Assembly (NCBI RefSeq): GCF_001894765.1
Contig: NZ_BCWV01000006.1
Span: forward strand, 186,001-250,000
Source: Rhodococcoides corynebacterioides NBRC 14404
GTDB lineage: Bacteria > Actinomycetota > Actinomycetes > Mycobacteriales > Mycobacteriaceae
Direction: 5' to 3'
DNA: 64,000 bases
Under the pieces are notes generated by a model. The model had not been told where the DNA came from and made no database searches. It saw only the letters and a list, made by a program, of their open reading frames with translations. Below, in pieces: positions 18,017 through 26,774 of the stretch (position 1 is its first letter; every line of letters begins with the position of its first letter). Both the position numbers and the translations under genes were made by a program.

Positions 18017-19274
18017 GGTGCGGGTCCCATCCGTCGGTCCAGACGCCGTGCGAGAGCCAGTGCGCGGCGCGCTCGGCGCGTTCTCTGATGTCGGCGACGT
18101 ACGCCGGGTCGTCGGGCGACCCACCGGGAGCGCCGACGACGTTCACGTGGCCGATCTTTCGATCGGGCCGCTCGCCCTTGTCGTAGAGGTGCACCTTCGC
18201 GTCGGGCATGCGGGCGAAGAGGTGGTGCAGACGCTCGTCCATCGACAGGTCCGGCTCGGCCGGTGCCCCGAGGACGTTCGCCATGACCGTGACCGGAGCC
18301 GTCGGCGAGCAGTCGCCCAGCGGGTAGTCGAGCACGGCCCGCAGGTGCTGCTCGAACTGCGAGGTCCGCGCGCCGTCCTGCGTCCAGTGACCCGAGTTGT
18401 GCGGGCGCATGGCGAGTTCGTTGATCGAGACCGAGCCGTCGGCCTTCTCGAACATCTCCACTGCCATGACTCCGACGACGCCGAGTTCCGAGGCCACCCG
18501 CAGCGCGATGTGCTCGGCGTCCGCCGCGGCGTCGTCGGACAGGCCCGGCGCCGGGGCGATGGCCACCGCGCACTGCCCCTTCCGCTGCACCGTCTCCACG
18601 ACCGGCCACGTCGCGCCCTGCCCGAACGGGGACCGCGCGACCATCGCGGACAGTTCGCGGACCATCTCCACACGCTGCTCGACCATGAGCGGCGCGCCCG
18701 CGGCGAGTTGCTCGCGGACCACGGCCACTGCCTCGTCGGCGGTGTCGGGGAGCCAGACGCCGCGGCCGTCGTACCCGCCGCGGACCGTCTTGATCACGAC
18801 CTGCCAGTCGTGGGCCTCGCCGAACGCGGTCAGGTCCGCCTCGGAGGCCACCGGCGCGAAGTCCGGCACCGGCAGACCCAGGTCGCGTAGGCGAGCCCGC
18901 ATCTTCAGCTTGTCCTGGGCGAACACCAGAGCCGACGGCGGCGGCTGCACGTTCACCCCCTCCGCGACGAGGGTGTCGAGGTGCTCGGTGGGCACGTGTT
19001 CGTGATCGAAGGTGAGAGCATGCGCGCCCCGCGCGACCTCGCGCAGCGCGGCCAGATCGGTGTGCGACCCCAGGACGACGTCGGCACTCGCCCGCGCTGC
19101 GGGCTCGGTGGCGGTGCCGGACAGCACCCGCAACGTCTGGCCCAGTTCGATCGCCGCCTGCTGCGTCATCCGGGCGAGTTGACCTCCGCCGATCATCGCG
19201 ACCACCGGCATCGACGTCATGCGATCGCGGGGCGGTTCCTCGCGGGGCGGGACTTCCGTCGGGTTCTCCGTCAC
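18009..19274 (-). CDS. purK: N5-carboxyaminoimidazole ribonucleotide synthase PurK
   Basis: ATP-grasp enzyme making N5-CAIR from AIR, bicarbonate and ATP, feeding PurE. It has [18 protein letters not shown] at the N-terminus, [23 protein letters not shown] for nucleotide binding and [29 protein letters not shown] with metal ligands. GTG at 19274 gives 421 residues; the in-frame ATG at 19220 would start nearer the GGGQLARM motif as in the M. tuberculosis protein and is equally plausible. It is divergent from gtrA with about 100 bp between. Confidence 0.94.
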   Translation of the reverse strand: MTENPTEVPPREEPPRDRMTSMPVVAMIGGGQLARMTQQAAIELGQTLRVLSGTATEPAARASADVVLGSHTDLAALREVARGAHALTFDHEHVPTEHLDTLVAEGVNVQPPPSALVFAQDKLKMRARLRDLGLPVPDFAPVASEADLTAFGEAHDWQVVIKTVRGGYDGRGVWLPDTADEAVAVVREQLAAGAPLMVEQRVEMVRELSAMVARSPFGQGATWPVVETVQRKGQCAVAIAPAPGLSDDAAADAEHIALRVASELGVVGVMAVEMFEKADGSVSINELAMRPHNSGHWTQDGARTSQFEQHLRAVLDYPLGDCSPTAPVTVMANVLGAPAEPDLSMDERLHHLFARMPDAKVHLYDKGERPDRKIGHVNVVGAPGGSPDDPAYVADIRERAERAAHWLSHGVWTDGWDPHHG

Positions 19275-19362
19275 GGCCCATATCGTTCCACGAGACCGTT
19301 CCGCGACCGAGCGCGGCCGCGATTCGTGCGTGGCGAGATTAGGGATCACGCCGATCCGTTCG

Positions 19363-19368
19363 TAAACT
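19363..19368 (+). promoter_or_regulatory. -10-like hexamer of gtrA
   Basis: TAAACT ends 8 nt before the GTG at 19377, placing the likely transcription start at or next to the start codon. Confidence 0.45.
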
Positions 19369-19376
19369 AACCAATC

Positions 19377-19982
19377 GTGCCTGTGATGGATCGTGTGGTA
19401 GCCAGCATTCCGCAACCGTTCAGGGATGTCGCGCTGCGCCACTCGGAACTGATCAAGTTCGCCATCGTCGGCGCCACCACCATGGTGTTCGACCTGACGA
19501 TCTTCTATTCGCTCAGTCTCACGGTCCTCGAATCCAAGCCCGTCGTGGCCAAGATTCTCTCCGGCGTGCTGGCCACGATCCTCAGCTACATCCTCAACCG
19601 CGAGTGGTCCTTCAAGAACCGCGGCGGCCGTGAGCGCCACCACGAGGCCCTGCTGTTCTTCACCATCAGCGGTGTCGGCGTCCTCCTCGCCGCGGCGCCC
19701 CTCTGGATCGCCAACAACGTCTTCGACATCCGCGAGGGCGCCACCAGCCTCACGGCGCTGGTGATCATCGACTTCGTCCTCAACTACGTCATCGGCAACC
19801 TGCTGCAGATGGCGTTCCGGTTCTGGGCTCTGCGGCGGTTCGCGTTTCCCGACGAGAACGGGCGCGGCGTGATCGCCAATCCCCTCGACGAGTTCGACCA
19901 GCACGGCAACCCGCGCGACCCCGACGCACTCGACGACGCCGACCCGGACGGCCAGCAGGCGCCGTTCATGGGTCACAGCTGA
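19377..19982 (+). CDS. GtrA family membrane protein
   Basis: 201-residue protein with four predicted membrane helices: KFAIVGATTMVFDLTIFYSL, VVAKILSGVLATILSYILNRE, a third helix about residues 95-113 and TALVIIDFVLNYVIGNLLQ. The loop YILNREWSFKNRGG is the GtrA signature. Family members flip polyprenyl-phosphate sugars or assist glycosyltransferases of cell-wall and glycolipid pathways. The C-terminal 40 residues are acidic and hydrophilic. It corresponds to Rv3277. It converges with the histidine kinase gene. Confidence 0.88.
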   Translation: MPVMDRVVASIPQPFRDVALRHSELIKFAIVGATTMVFDLTIFYSLSLTVLESKPVVAKILSGVLATILSYILNREWSFKNRGGRERHHEALLFFTISGVGVLLAAAPLWIANNVFDIREGATSLTALVIIDFVLNYVIGNLLQMAFRFWALRRFAFPDENGRGVIANPLDEFDQHGNPRDPDALDDADPDGQQAPFMGHS

Positions 19983-20033
19983 GCCCGGACTCGTCACCGG
20001 GCCGACCGTCCCGCCCGAGCGGCGCCCGCGTTC

Positions 20034-20067
20034 CGGAGCGGCTCCTCCGATCGGGGCCGCCGCTCCG
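20034..20067. terminator. Hairpin between convergent gtrA and histidine kinase genes
   Basis: CGGAGCGGC at 20034-20042 pairs exactly with GCCGCTCCG at 20059-20067 across a 16-nt loop. No U-tract follows, which is common in actinobacteria. Placement between convergent genes supports a bidirectional terminator. Confidence 0.4.
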
Positions 20068-20145
20068 AAACCGGGGCGCCGGTCGCGGGTCGGGTGACAC
20101 CCGGGGGCAGAGCCCCGTACGCACGGTCGCCCGTCGTCCGCCCGC

Positions 20146-21450
20146 CTACCGCGGCTCCACCGGCGGGCTCGTCACCCGCGGCGTCGTGGCCGGCAGGAAC
20201 ACCGTGAACATCGCCGGACGCCGTCGCTGCAGCTCCAGCCGGCCACCGTCGGCCTCGACCAGAGCCCGCGCCAACGCCAGCCCGACGCCGGTGGAGCCGG
20301 CCCCGGAGAACCCCCGGTCGAAGATGTGGGGGGCGAGCTCGTCGGACACGCCCGCGCCGGAGTCGGCGACGTCCACCCGCACCGTCGGCTCGCGGTGCTC
20401 ACGACCGCCCACCGCACGGACCGTGACCACACAGTCCCCGCCGCCGTGGTCGAGGGCGTTGTGGATGAGGACCGAGACCGCCTCGCGCAACCGGGTGTCG
20501 GTGACGGACGCCGTCAGCGCGGGGTCGCCGGTGAGGGTGAGCGTGCGTCCGGCGTCGTCGAATGTGCGTCGCCAGTCCTCGACCACCACCTGCAACTCGG
20601 GCAGCACCGCCACCTCGGCGGCGCCGGCGGACCCGTCGTCGCGCGAGGACCGGACCAGATCGTCGATGGCGTCGGTCAGCCGATCCACCTGCGCCATGGC
20701 CTCGTTGGCCTCGGTGACCACCTCGGGATCCGGGTGCTCGGAGAGCTCGTCGAGGCGCAGGCGCACCGCGGTCAGACGGCTGCGCAGTTGGTGGGAGACG
20801 TCCGCGACCAGCGCGTGCTCGCGTTGCAGCCGACCCACGATCTCCACGGTCGCGGAGTCGAGGACGTCCGACACCCGGTCGAGTTCGGGAATGCCGTGGC
20901 GGGTCGCGTCCTTGCGGAAGTCGCCCTCCGCCAACCGCGCCGCTCGTCCGGCCACCTGCTGCAGAGGGTCGGCGAGGCGTCGTGCGGTGAGAACGGCCAC
21001 GACCGTGCCCGCGGCGATCGACGCCAGCACCACCAGCGCGACGGCACCGACGGCCTGCGCCTGGGACGTGCGCATCTCCGCCGACGGGATCTCGAGCTTG
21101 AGCGAGCCCGACGTGCCCATGGACAGCGACTCCTCGATGGGTCGCTCGACGGACGCTCGGCCGATGTCGACGCGCGTCGCCGGGTTCTCCGGCGTCGGGT
21201 AGACCACCTCGAGGCGGCCCCCGGTCGGCACCGCGAGACGCAGCGACGTGGTGTCCAGCACCCCGTCGACGCGACCGTCGCCGCCCTCCTGCTCGATGAT
21301 CTCCGCAGCGAGACGGTCCAGACGCAGTCGCATGTCACCGCGCGTGAAGTCCTCGACCCAGAGCCAGGCGGTGTAGGTCAGCGGAATGCCCAGCAGCAGC
21401 CCGGTGAGGATGACCACCGCGAGGATGGCCTGGAGAAGTCGGCGCCGCAC
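20146..21450 (-). CDS. Two-component sensor histidine kinase
   Basis: Membrane sensor of 434 residues. It has helix 1 (about 8-28), an extracytoplasmic region of about 100 residues, helix 2 (about 133-155) and a HAMP segment (RRLADPLQQVAGRAARLAEGDF). The HisKA box follows with phospho-acceptor H220 in ADVSHQLRSRLTAVRL, then the ATPase N-box (VLIHNALDHGGG), G1 (DVADSGAGV) and G2 (GSTGVGLALARALVEADGG). GTG at 21450 follows the regulator stop by 4 nt. It pairs with the upstream response regulator and is the last gene of the birA-PH-regulator-kinase unit. The signal is unknown. Confidence 0.92.
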   Translation of the reverse strand: MRRRLLQAILAVVILTGLLLGIPLTYTAWLWVEDFTRGDMRLRLDRLAAEIIEQEGGDGRVDGVLDTTSLRLAVPTGGRLEVVYPTPENPATRVDIGRASVERPIEESLSMGTSGSLKLEIPSAEMRTSQAQAVGAVALVVLASIAAGTVVAVLTARRLADPLQQVAGRAARLAEGDFRKDATRHGIPELDRVSDVLDSATVEIVGRLQREHALVADVSHQLRSRLTAVRLRLDELSEHPDPEVVTEANEAMAQVDRLTDAIDDLVRSSRDDGSAGAAEVAVLPELQVVVEDWRRTFDDAGRTLTLTGDPALTASVTDTRLREAVSVLIHNALDHGGGDCVVTVRAVGGREHREPTVRVDVADSGAGVSDELAPHIFDRGFSGAGSTGVGLALARALVEADGGRLELQRRRPAMFTVFLPATTPRVTSPPVEPR

Positions 21451-21454
21451 CGGG

Positions 21455-22138
21455 TCAGTCCGTGTTGATGCGGAAGCCCACGCCCCGCACCGTCGCGATG
21501 CGGCGCTCCGCGACGGGCCCCTCGTCGCCGATCTTCCGGCGCAGCCAGGACATGTGCATGTCCAGGGTCTTGGAGCCGCGCAGCTCCACGTCCCCCCACA
21601 CCTCGCGCAGGATCGTCTCGCGGGAGACCACCTGACCGGCGTGGTCGAGGAGGATCTTCAGCAGCTCGTACTCCTTGTTGGCCAGGCTGATCTCCGTGCC
21701 GTCCAACAGGACCCGCCGCGCGGCCGGTTCGAGCCGCAGACCGCCCACCTCGATCGGGGTGTCCTCGGCCGTGGGCCCGCGTCGGCGGAGCAGGGCGCGC
21801 ACGCGCGCCATCAATTCGGCCAACCGGAACGGCTTGGAGACGTAGTCGTCCGCGCCGGCGTCGAGCCCGACCACGAAGTCGACCTCGTCCGTGCGGGCCG
21901 TGAGCATGAGAACGGCCAGCTCGGACGTCGACGCGCGGATCTGTCGGCACACCTCGAGGCCGTCCATCCCCGGCAGACCGAGGTCCAGGATCAGCAGATC
22001 GAACGTGCCGCCCAGAGCGCGGGCCAGGGCATCCGGTCCGGTCCGTTCGACGGTCACGGTGTAGCCCTCGCGGCCGAGGGCCCGCGACAGGGGTGCGGCG
22101 ATGGCCTCGTCGTCTTCGGCGAGCAGAACGTCGGTCAC
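21455..22138 (-). CDS. OmpR-family response regulator
   Basis: 227-residue DNA-binding regulator. The receiver domain has acidic residues DD9-10, phospho-acceptor D52 in LILDLGLPGMDG and KPF. The winged-helix domain shows LANKEYELLKILLDHAGQVVSRETILREVWG and TLDMHMSWLRRKIGD...ATVRGVGFRI. GTG at 22138 overlaps the PH-protein stop by 4 nt, and the kinase follows 4 nt after its stop. Target genes are unknown. Confidence 0.93.
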   Translation of the reverse strand: MTDVLLAEDDEAIAAPLSRALGREGYTVTVERTGPDALARALGGTFDLLILDLGLPGMDGLEVCRQIRASTSELAVLMLTARTDEVDFVVGLDAGADDYVSKPFRLAELMARVRALLRRRGPTAEDTPIEVGGLRLEPAARRVLLDGTEISLANKEYELLKILLDHAGQVVSRETILREVWGDVELRGSKTLDMHMSWLRRKIGDEGPVAERRIATVRGVGFRINTD

Positions 22139-22674
22139 CGGACCACCCTACGAGGTTCGTGGCCTTCGTCCGGGCGGTCGTCGGCGTCGGACATCACGTG
22201 GTGGTAGAGCAAGGAGTGCACGCGCTCGACGTCGGGCACGTCGTCGAACTCGAGCGGATCGTCCGATCCCGCCACCACCACCAGCGTCCCGGTCCGCAGC
22301 AGACGATCGACGAGCCCGTGACGGAACTGGACGTTCGCGATGCGCGCGAGCGGAATGTCCGTGCCGTGGTGGGCGAGGACGCCCTGCCGCACGATGACCC
22401 GCCGGTCGGTGACGACGAAGTGCGTCGTGCGCCACCGCACTACCGGCACCACCGTCCGCAGGACGACGATCGCGGCCCACGCCACGCCGACGGCAGCGAT
22501 CGCGGCCGTCCGCGCCGTGCCCTCGGTGGTGCGTTCGGCGACCCCGGCGAGGAAACCGGCGAGTCCGGTCACCACCAGGGCAGTGAGGGCGGGGAGGACG
22601 AGCATCTTCCAGTGGGGGTGCCGGTGGAGGGCGACGTCCTCGTCCGGTCCCATCGCGTCACGCGGGAACGCCAC
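22135..22674 (-). CDS. Membrane PH-domain protein (Rv3278c-type)
   Basis: About 179 residues, with two adjacent hydrophobic helices (MLVLPALTALVVTGLAGFLAG and IAAVGVAWAAIVVLRTVVPVV). A bacterial PH-like domain follows with WRTTHFVVTDRRVIVRQGVLAHHGTDIPLARIANVQF, typical of the bPH2/YdbT family. GTG at 22674 is spaced 7 nt from AGGGGA; a GTG at 22680 would overlap the birA stop. It lies between birA and the response regulator with overlapping ends. The role is unknown; membrane-associated protein binding is the family inference. Confidence 0.83.
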   Translation of the reverse strand: MAFPRDAMGPDEDVALHRHPHWKMLVLPALTALVVTGLAGFLAGVAERTTEGTARTAAIAAVGVAWAAIVVLRTVVPVVRWRTTHFVVTDRRVIVRQGVLAHHGTDIPLARIANVQFRHGLVDRLLRTGTLVVVAGSDDPLEFDDVPDVERVHSLLYHHVMSDADDRPDEGHEPRRVVR

Positions 22675-22676
22675 GA

Positions 22677-23567
22677 TCACTCCCCTGCGTCGGGGACGGC
22701 GCGAAGATGGGTGACGTCGCCTGCCGAGACGGCCAGAGGAGCGGACCCGTCCTCGGGAGCGATCACGATGCGTCCGTGACCGTCGACGTCCGCCGCCGTG
22801 CCGACCAGCACCTCGTCGCCGGGCATCGTCACTCGCACACGTCGCCCCAACGTGTCGCACCGTGCGCGGTAGAGCTCGGCGAGTCCGGCGGTGTCCCACC
22901 CGCTGTCGCGCCAGTGGTCCACGGCGGAACCGAACGCCCGGAGGAACGCCCGCACGATGGTTCCGCGGTCCAGTACCGACGCGCCCGCCGCCCGCAGCGA
23001 GGTCGCCGTCGGCACCGGGAGTTCCTCCGCCGTCGGGGTCACGTTGATGCCGACGCCGGCCACCACCGTCAGCGTGGGCCGACTCGCGGCGACCTCCACC
23101 AGGATCCCCGCGACCTTCCCCGGTCCACGGTCCCCGGTCAGCAGCACGTCGTTGGGCCACTTGAGGACGGCGTCCACCTCGCACACCGACCGCAGCGTGT
23201 CCACCACGGTGATGCCGGTCAGCAGGGGCATCCAGCCCACGGCGTCGGGCGAGATCCCCGCCAGACGGACCAACGCCGACACCGTCACCTGCGATCGCGG
23301 CGGGGCGGTGAACGAGCGGGAGTGCCGACCACGGCCCGCGTCCTGCACATCGGCGATCACCGCGGTGCGATCCGCTGCGGTGGCCGCGACGGCCACCAGA
23401 TCGGCGTTCGTCGACCCGGTGCGCGGTACGACCGTCACCTCGGCCCACGATGCTCTCGGACCGGACACCAACGCGCGGGTGATCGCCCGGCCGTCGAGAG
23501 GAGCCCGGTCCAGGTCGGTCCAGGGCCCCGCTTCCTGTACACGTTCCGAGCCACCGTTGTCCGACAT
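22677..23567 (-). CDS. birA: Biotin--[acetyl-CoA-carboxylase] ligase BirA
   Basis: Attaches biotin to carboxylase carrier domains, here most directly the AccA3 AMKM site encoded in this window. The 296-residue protein is class I, lacking a DNA-binding domain. TGSTNADL, DVQDAGRGRHSRSF (biotinyl-adenylate loop), LKWPNDVLL and VVAGVGINV are in order. Divergent from accD5 with 90 bp between the starts, which may share control. The short C-terminal domain is SH3-like. Confidence 0.93.
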   Translation of the reverse strand: MSDNGGSERVQEAGPWTDLDRAPLDGRAITRALVSGPRASWAEVTVVPRTGSTNADLVAVAATAADRTAVIADVQDAGRGRHSRSFTAPPRSQVTVSALVRLAGISPDAVGWMPLLTGITVVDTLRSVCEVDAVLKWPNDVLLTGDRGPGKVAGILVEVAASRPTLTVVAGVGINVTPTAEELPVPTATSLRAAGASVLDRGTIVRAFLRAFGSAVDHWRDSGWDTAGLAELYRARCDTLGRRVRVTMPGDEVLVGTAADVDGHGRIVIAPEDGSAPLAVSAGDVTHLRAVPDAGE

Positions 23568-23643
23568 GAGGCCCGAGCATAGAGATTCCCGGGGCCGTTC
23601 CGAACGATCGTGACCGGGCGCACGGTTCGACGACGCCAGTCGT

Positions 23644-23649
23644 TACAGT
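23644..23649 (+). promoter_or_regulatory. -10-like hexamer of accD5
   Basis: TACAGT ends 8 nt before the accD5 ATG with no ribosome site between them, consistent with leaderless mRNA. Confidence 0.4.
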
Positions 23650-23657
23650 GCAAGGCT

Positions 23658-25328
23658 ATGACGAGTGTTCAGGACGCCGCAGCGCAGGAATCCGTTGCTC
23701 GCGACGACGCCGACGGGACGGCCGCGGCCGCACCCGACATCCACACCACCGCCGGCAAGCTCGCCGAGTTGGCCGCCCGCCGGTCGCAGGCCGAGCGCCC
23801 CATGGGCGAGGCGGCCGTGGAGAAGGTGCACGCCAAGGGCAAGCTGACCGCCCGCGAGCGCATCGAGGCACTGCTCGACGAGGGATCGTTCGTCGAACTC
23901 GACGCCCTCGCCCGCCACCGCAGCGTGAACTTCGGTCTCGCGGAGAACCGTCCGTTCGGTGACGGCGTCGTCACCGGATACGGCACCGTCGACGGCCGTG
24001 ACGTCTGCGTCTTCTCCCAGGACGCCACCGTCTTCGGCGGCTCCCTCGGCGAGATCTACGGCGAGAAGATCGTCAAGGTCATGGACCTGGCGCTCAAGAC
24101 GGGCCGTCCGCTGGTCGGGATCAACGAGGGCGCCGGCGCACGCATCCAGGAAGGCGTGGTCTCCCTCGGCCTCTACGGCGAGATCTTCCACCGCAACGTC
24201 CGCATGTCCGGTGTGGTCCCGCAGATCTCGCTCATCATGGGTCCCGCGGCCGGTGGTCACGTCTACTCCCCCGCGCTGACCGACTTCGTCGTCATGGTCG
24301 ACAAGACCTCGCAGATGTTCGTCACCGGACCCGACGTCATCAAGACCGTGACCGGCGAGACGGTCACCATGGAGGACCTCGGCGGCGCCCACACCCACAT
24401 GGAGAAGTCGGGTGTCGCGCACTACGTCGCGTCCGACGAGCAGGACGCGCTCGACTACGTCCGCGACCTGCTGGGCTACCTGCCCTCGAACAACCAGGCC
24501 ACCGCGCCGCGCCTGGCGCCGACGGACCCGATCGACGGATCCATCGAGGACTCCCTCACCGCCGAGGACCTCGAGCTGGACACGCTGATCCCGGACTCGC
24601 CGAACACCCCGTACGACATGCACGAGGTCATCCGCCGCATCCTCGACGACGACGAGTTCCTCGAGGTCCAGGAGGGCCGCGCGCGCAACATCATCGTCGG
24701 CTTCGGCCGGGTCGACGGCCGTAGCGTCGGCATCGTCGCCAACCAGCCGACGTCGTTCGCCGGCACGCTGGACATCGACGCCTCCGAGAAGGCCGCGCGC
24801 TTCGTTCGGACGTGCGACTGCTTCAACATTCCCATCGTCACGCTCGTCGACGTCCCCGGCTTCCTGCCCGGCACCGGCCAGGAGTTCGACGGCATCATCC
24901 GCCGCGGCGCCAAGCTGCTCTACGCCTACGGCGAGGCGACGGTCGGCAAGATCACCGTCATCACCCGCAAGGCCTACGGCGGTGCGTACGACGTCATGGG
25001 CTCCAAGCACATGGGCGCCGACATCAACCTCGCCTGGCCCACCGCCCAGATCGCCGTCATGGGCGCGTCCGGCGCCGTCGGCTTCGTCTACCGCAAGCGT
25101 CTGCTCGAGGCCGCGAAGAACGGCGACGACGTCGACGCACTGCGCCTCGAGCTGCAGAACGAGTACGAGGACACCCTCGTCAACCCGTACGTCGCCGCCG
25201 AGCGCGGGTACGTCGACGCGGTGATCCCGCCGAGCCACACCCGCGGGCAGATCGTCACCGCCCTGCGCCTGCTCGAGCGCAAGTACGTCACCCTGCCGCC
25301 GAAGAAGCACGGCAACATCCCGCTCTGA
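23658..25328 (+). CDS. accD5: Acyl-CoA carboxylase beta subunit AccD5 (propionyl-CoA type)
   Basis: Carboxyltransferase subunit that, with AccA3 and the AccE5 epsilon subunit, carboxylates propionyl-CoA and acetyl-CoA to methylmalonyl-CoA and malonyl-CoA. The 556-residue protein shows the two crotonase-like halves: [22 protein letters not shown] and [20 protein letters not shown] in the first, then [27 protein letters not shown] and [30 protein letters not shown] in the second, forming acyl-CoA and biotin oxyanion sites. The ATG at 23658 follows a -10-like hexamer directly. In M. tuberculosis accE5 follows at once; here eleven kilobases of glycolipid genes intervene. Confidence 0.95.
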   Translation: MTSVQDAAAQESVARDDADGTAAAAPDIHTTAGKLAELAARRSQAERPMGEAAVEKVHAKGKLTARERIEALLDEGSFVELDALARHRSVNFGLAENRPFGDGVVTGYGTVDGRDVCVFSQDATVFGGSLGEIYGEKIVKVMDLALKTGRPLVGINEGAGARIQEGVVSLGLYGEIFHRNVRMSGVVPQISLIMGPAAGGHVYSPALTDFVVMVDKTSQMFVTGPDVIKTVTGETVTMEDLGGAHTHMEKSGVAHYVASDEQDALDYVRDLLGYLPSNNQATAPRLAPTDPIDGSIEDSLTAEDLELDTLIPDSPNTPYDMHEVIRRILDDDEFLEVQEGRARNIIVGFGRVDGRSVGIVANQPTSFAGTLDIDASEKAARFVRTCDCFNIPIVTLVDVPGFLPGTGQEFDGIIRRGAKLLYAYGEATVGKITVITRKAYGGAYDVMGSKHMGADINLAWPTAQIAVMGASGAVGFVYRKRLLEAAKNGDDVDALRLELQNEYEDTLVNPYVAAERGYVDAVIPPSHTRGQIVTALRLLERKYVTLPPKKHGNIPL

Positions 25329-25349
25329 TCGACCGGCTCGACGGCCGGA

Positions 25350-25383
25350 GGGGCTCGATCACCAGAACCGGTGATCGAGCCCC
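25350..25383. terminator. Bidirectional terminator after accD5
   Basis: GGGGCTCGATCACC at 25350-25363 pairs perfectly over 14 bp with 25370-25383 across the 6-nt loop AGAACC. The hairpin includes the stop codon region of the convergent acyltransferase gene (stop at 25359-25361). It is the strongest stem-loop I found in the window. Confidence 0.75.
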
Positions 25384-26774
25384 CACCGCGTCAACTCGCT
25401 CGACAGGGTGTTCCGTAGGGCTGCGGTGTCTCCCACCAGATCCGGGTGGATGCCGAACACCGTGACGGTGACGGTGTCCGCGTACTGCACCGACCACGCG
25501 GCCAGCGCCGGCCCCTGGGCGCGCCGATCGGCCGCGGAGCGTCCCTGCATCACGGCGCGAATCGCGAACCGCTCGGCGGGCGCCCCCAACGGTGCCATCG
25601 AATCACCGGGCGCCGCACCGAGATTCGACACCGTGACGTCCGGTCCCGGAATGGCCTTCATGAGCCGACCGAGCGCGACGTCCGGCAACAGTCGCGCGAT
25701 CGCCTGCAGATGGTCGACCACCGCGTCGTCCGTCACCGCGTAGCGCGCGAAGGCCTCCTTGCTCGAGCGGCGAATGGTCGCCAGTCCCGTGTCCGGGCCC
25801 ACCGGCCCCGCCAGCCGAATCCACACGCCGCCGGACGCATTCGCGCGGTCGTCCCCGTCGGATCGCGTGTCGACCGCGATGCAGACGCGGGTGCCGCCCG
25901 GCGGCATCACGTGCCCGGTCCCGCGCAGCACGCTCGTCAGCACCGCGGTGAACAGGCTGTTGGGTGTCCCGCCCAGGGCGGCGGCCCGCGCCTCCCACTG
26001 CTCTCGCGGAATGTCGACGACGGCCAACGTGGTGTCCGCGTCACGCTGCGGCGGGGCGGGACGGTCCACCGCGGCGCCCACCCCCTCGGGTGCGTCCGAC
26101 ACCGGGGCCGCCGCAGCCGACCGCCCCAGCACCGCACGCACACCCGCCCGTGCGATCACGGCGGTCGCGCGGACGATCGCCGGGACCTGCGACGCGGCGT
26201 CGGCCAGATCTCCGCGCACGCCCGACCATCCCGACACCTCGGACGCCGTCGGAAGTCCGCGCACCGACCCCAGCCGGTTCTCCACCGATCGTCGGGCGTC
26301 GCGGAGGGCGTCGTGCACGGCGTGACCGTCGGCGATCATGTGGGACACCAGCAACGTGAGGACGACTCGTCCGGAGCGGGTGTGGGCGTACTCCACCGTG
26401 AAGCCCCGTCCGTCAGCGGGATCGAGCTCGACGCCTCGCAGTCGGCGGTCGAGCCAGGCTCCGACGGCGTCGTCGTCCACGACCGTCGGTTCGGCGTACA
26501 CCGTCGGTGGTCGGTCCGATCGGACCCAGCGGTGCCGAGCGACCGGCACCCGGGTGCGCACGATCCGGCGGCCGAAACCGCCGTGCGACAACGCCGTTGC
26601 CCAGTCGACCACCGCGTCGTGGCCCGGATCGTCGCGCAGGACCCAGGCGAACTGGATCGGCGCGGTCCACCCGAACAGCCGCTCGGCCAGGTCGTAGGAC
26701 TCGTCGGCGCCGGCCACCCGGTCCGCCGGATCGGTCGCCGTGTCCGTGGTCTTCGCTGCCTCACGCGACGTCAC
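25359..26774 (-). CDS. WS/DGAT-like condensation-fold acyltransferase (copy 1)
   Basis: 471-residue putative O-acyltransferase related to wax-ester/diacylglycerol synthases. The catalytic motif reads SHMIADG (H145-x3-D149-G150), with serine replacing the usual first histidine. GGTPNSLFTAVLTSVLRGTG and DVTVSNLGAAPGDSMAPLG correspond to the second half of the fold. The N-terminal block AERLFGWTAPIQFAWVLRDDP closely parallels copy 2 next door, so the two are paralogs. GTG at 26774 lies within the end of copy 2 (14-nt overlap). It is the last gene of the minus-strand operon GT1-acyltransferase 2-acyltransferase 1. The acyl acceptor is unknown; the adjacent glycosyltransferase suggests a sugar. 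Confidence 0.78.
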   Translation of the reverse strand: MTSREAAKTTDTATDPADRVAGADESYDLAERLFGWTAPIQFAWVLRDDPGHDAVVDWATALSHGGFGRRIVRTRVPVARHRWVRSDRPPTVYAEPTVVDDDAVGAWLDRRLRGVELDPADGRGFTVEYAHTRSGRVVLTLLVSHMIADGHAVHDALRDARRSVENRLGSVRGLPTASEVSGWSGVRGDLADAASQVPAIVRATAVIARAGVRAVLGRSAAAAPVSDAPEGVGAAVDRPAPPQRDADTTLAVVDIPREQWEARAAALGGTPNSLFTAVLTSVLRGTGHVMPPGGTRVCIAVDTRSDGDDRANASGGVWIRLAGPVGPDTGLATIRRSSKEAFARYAVTDDAVVDHLQAIARLLPDVALGRLMKAIPGPDVTVSNLGAAPGDSMAPLGAPAERFAIRAVMQGRSAADRRAQGPALAAWSVQYADTVTVTVFGIHPDLVGDTAALRNTLSSELTRWGLDHRFW

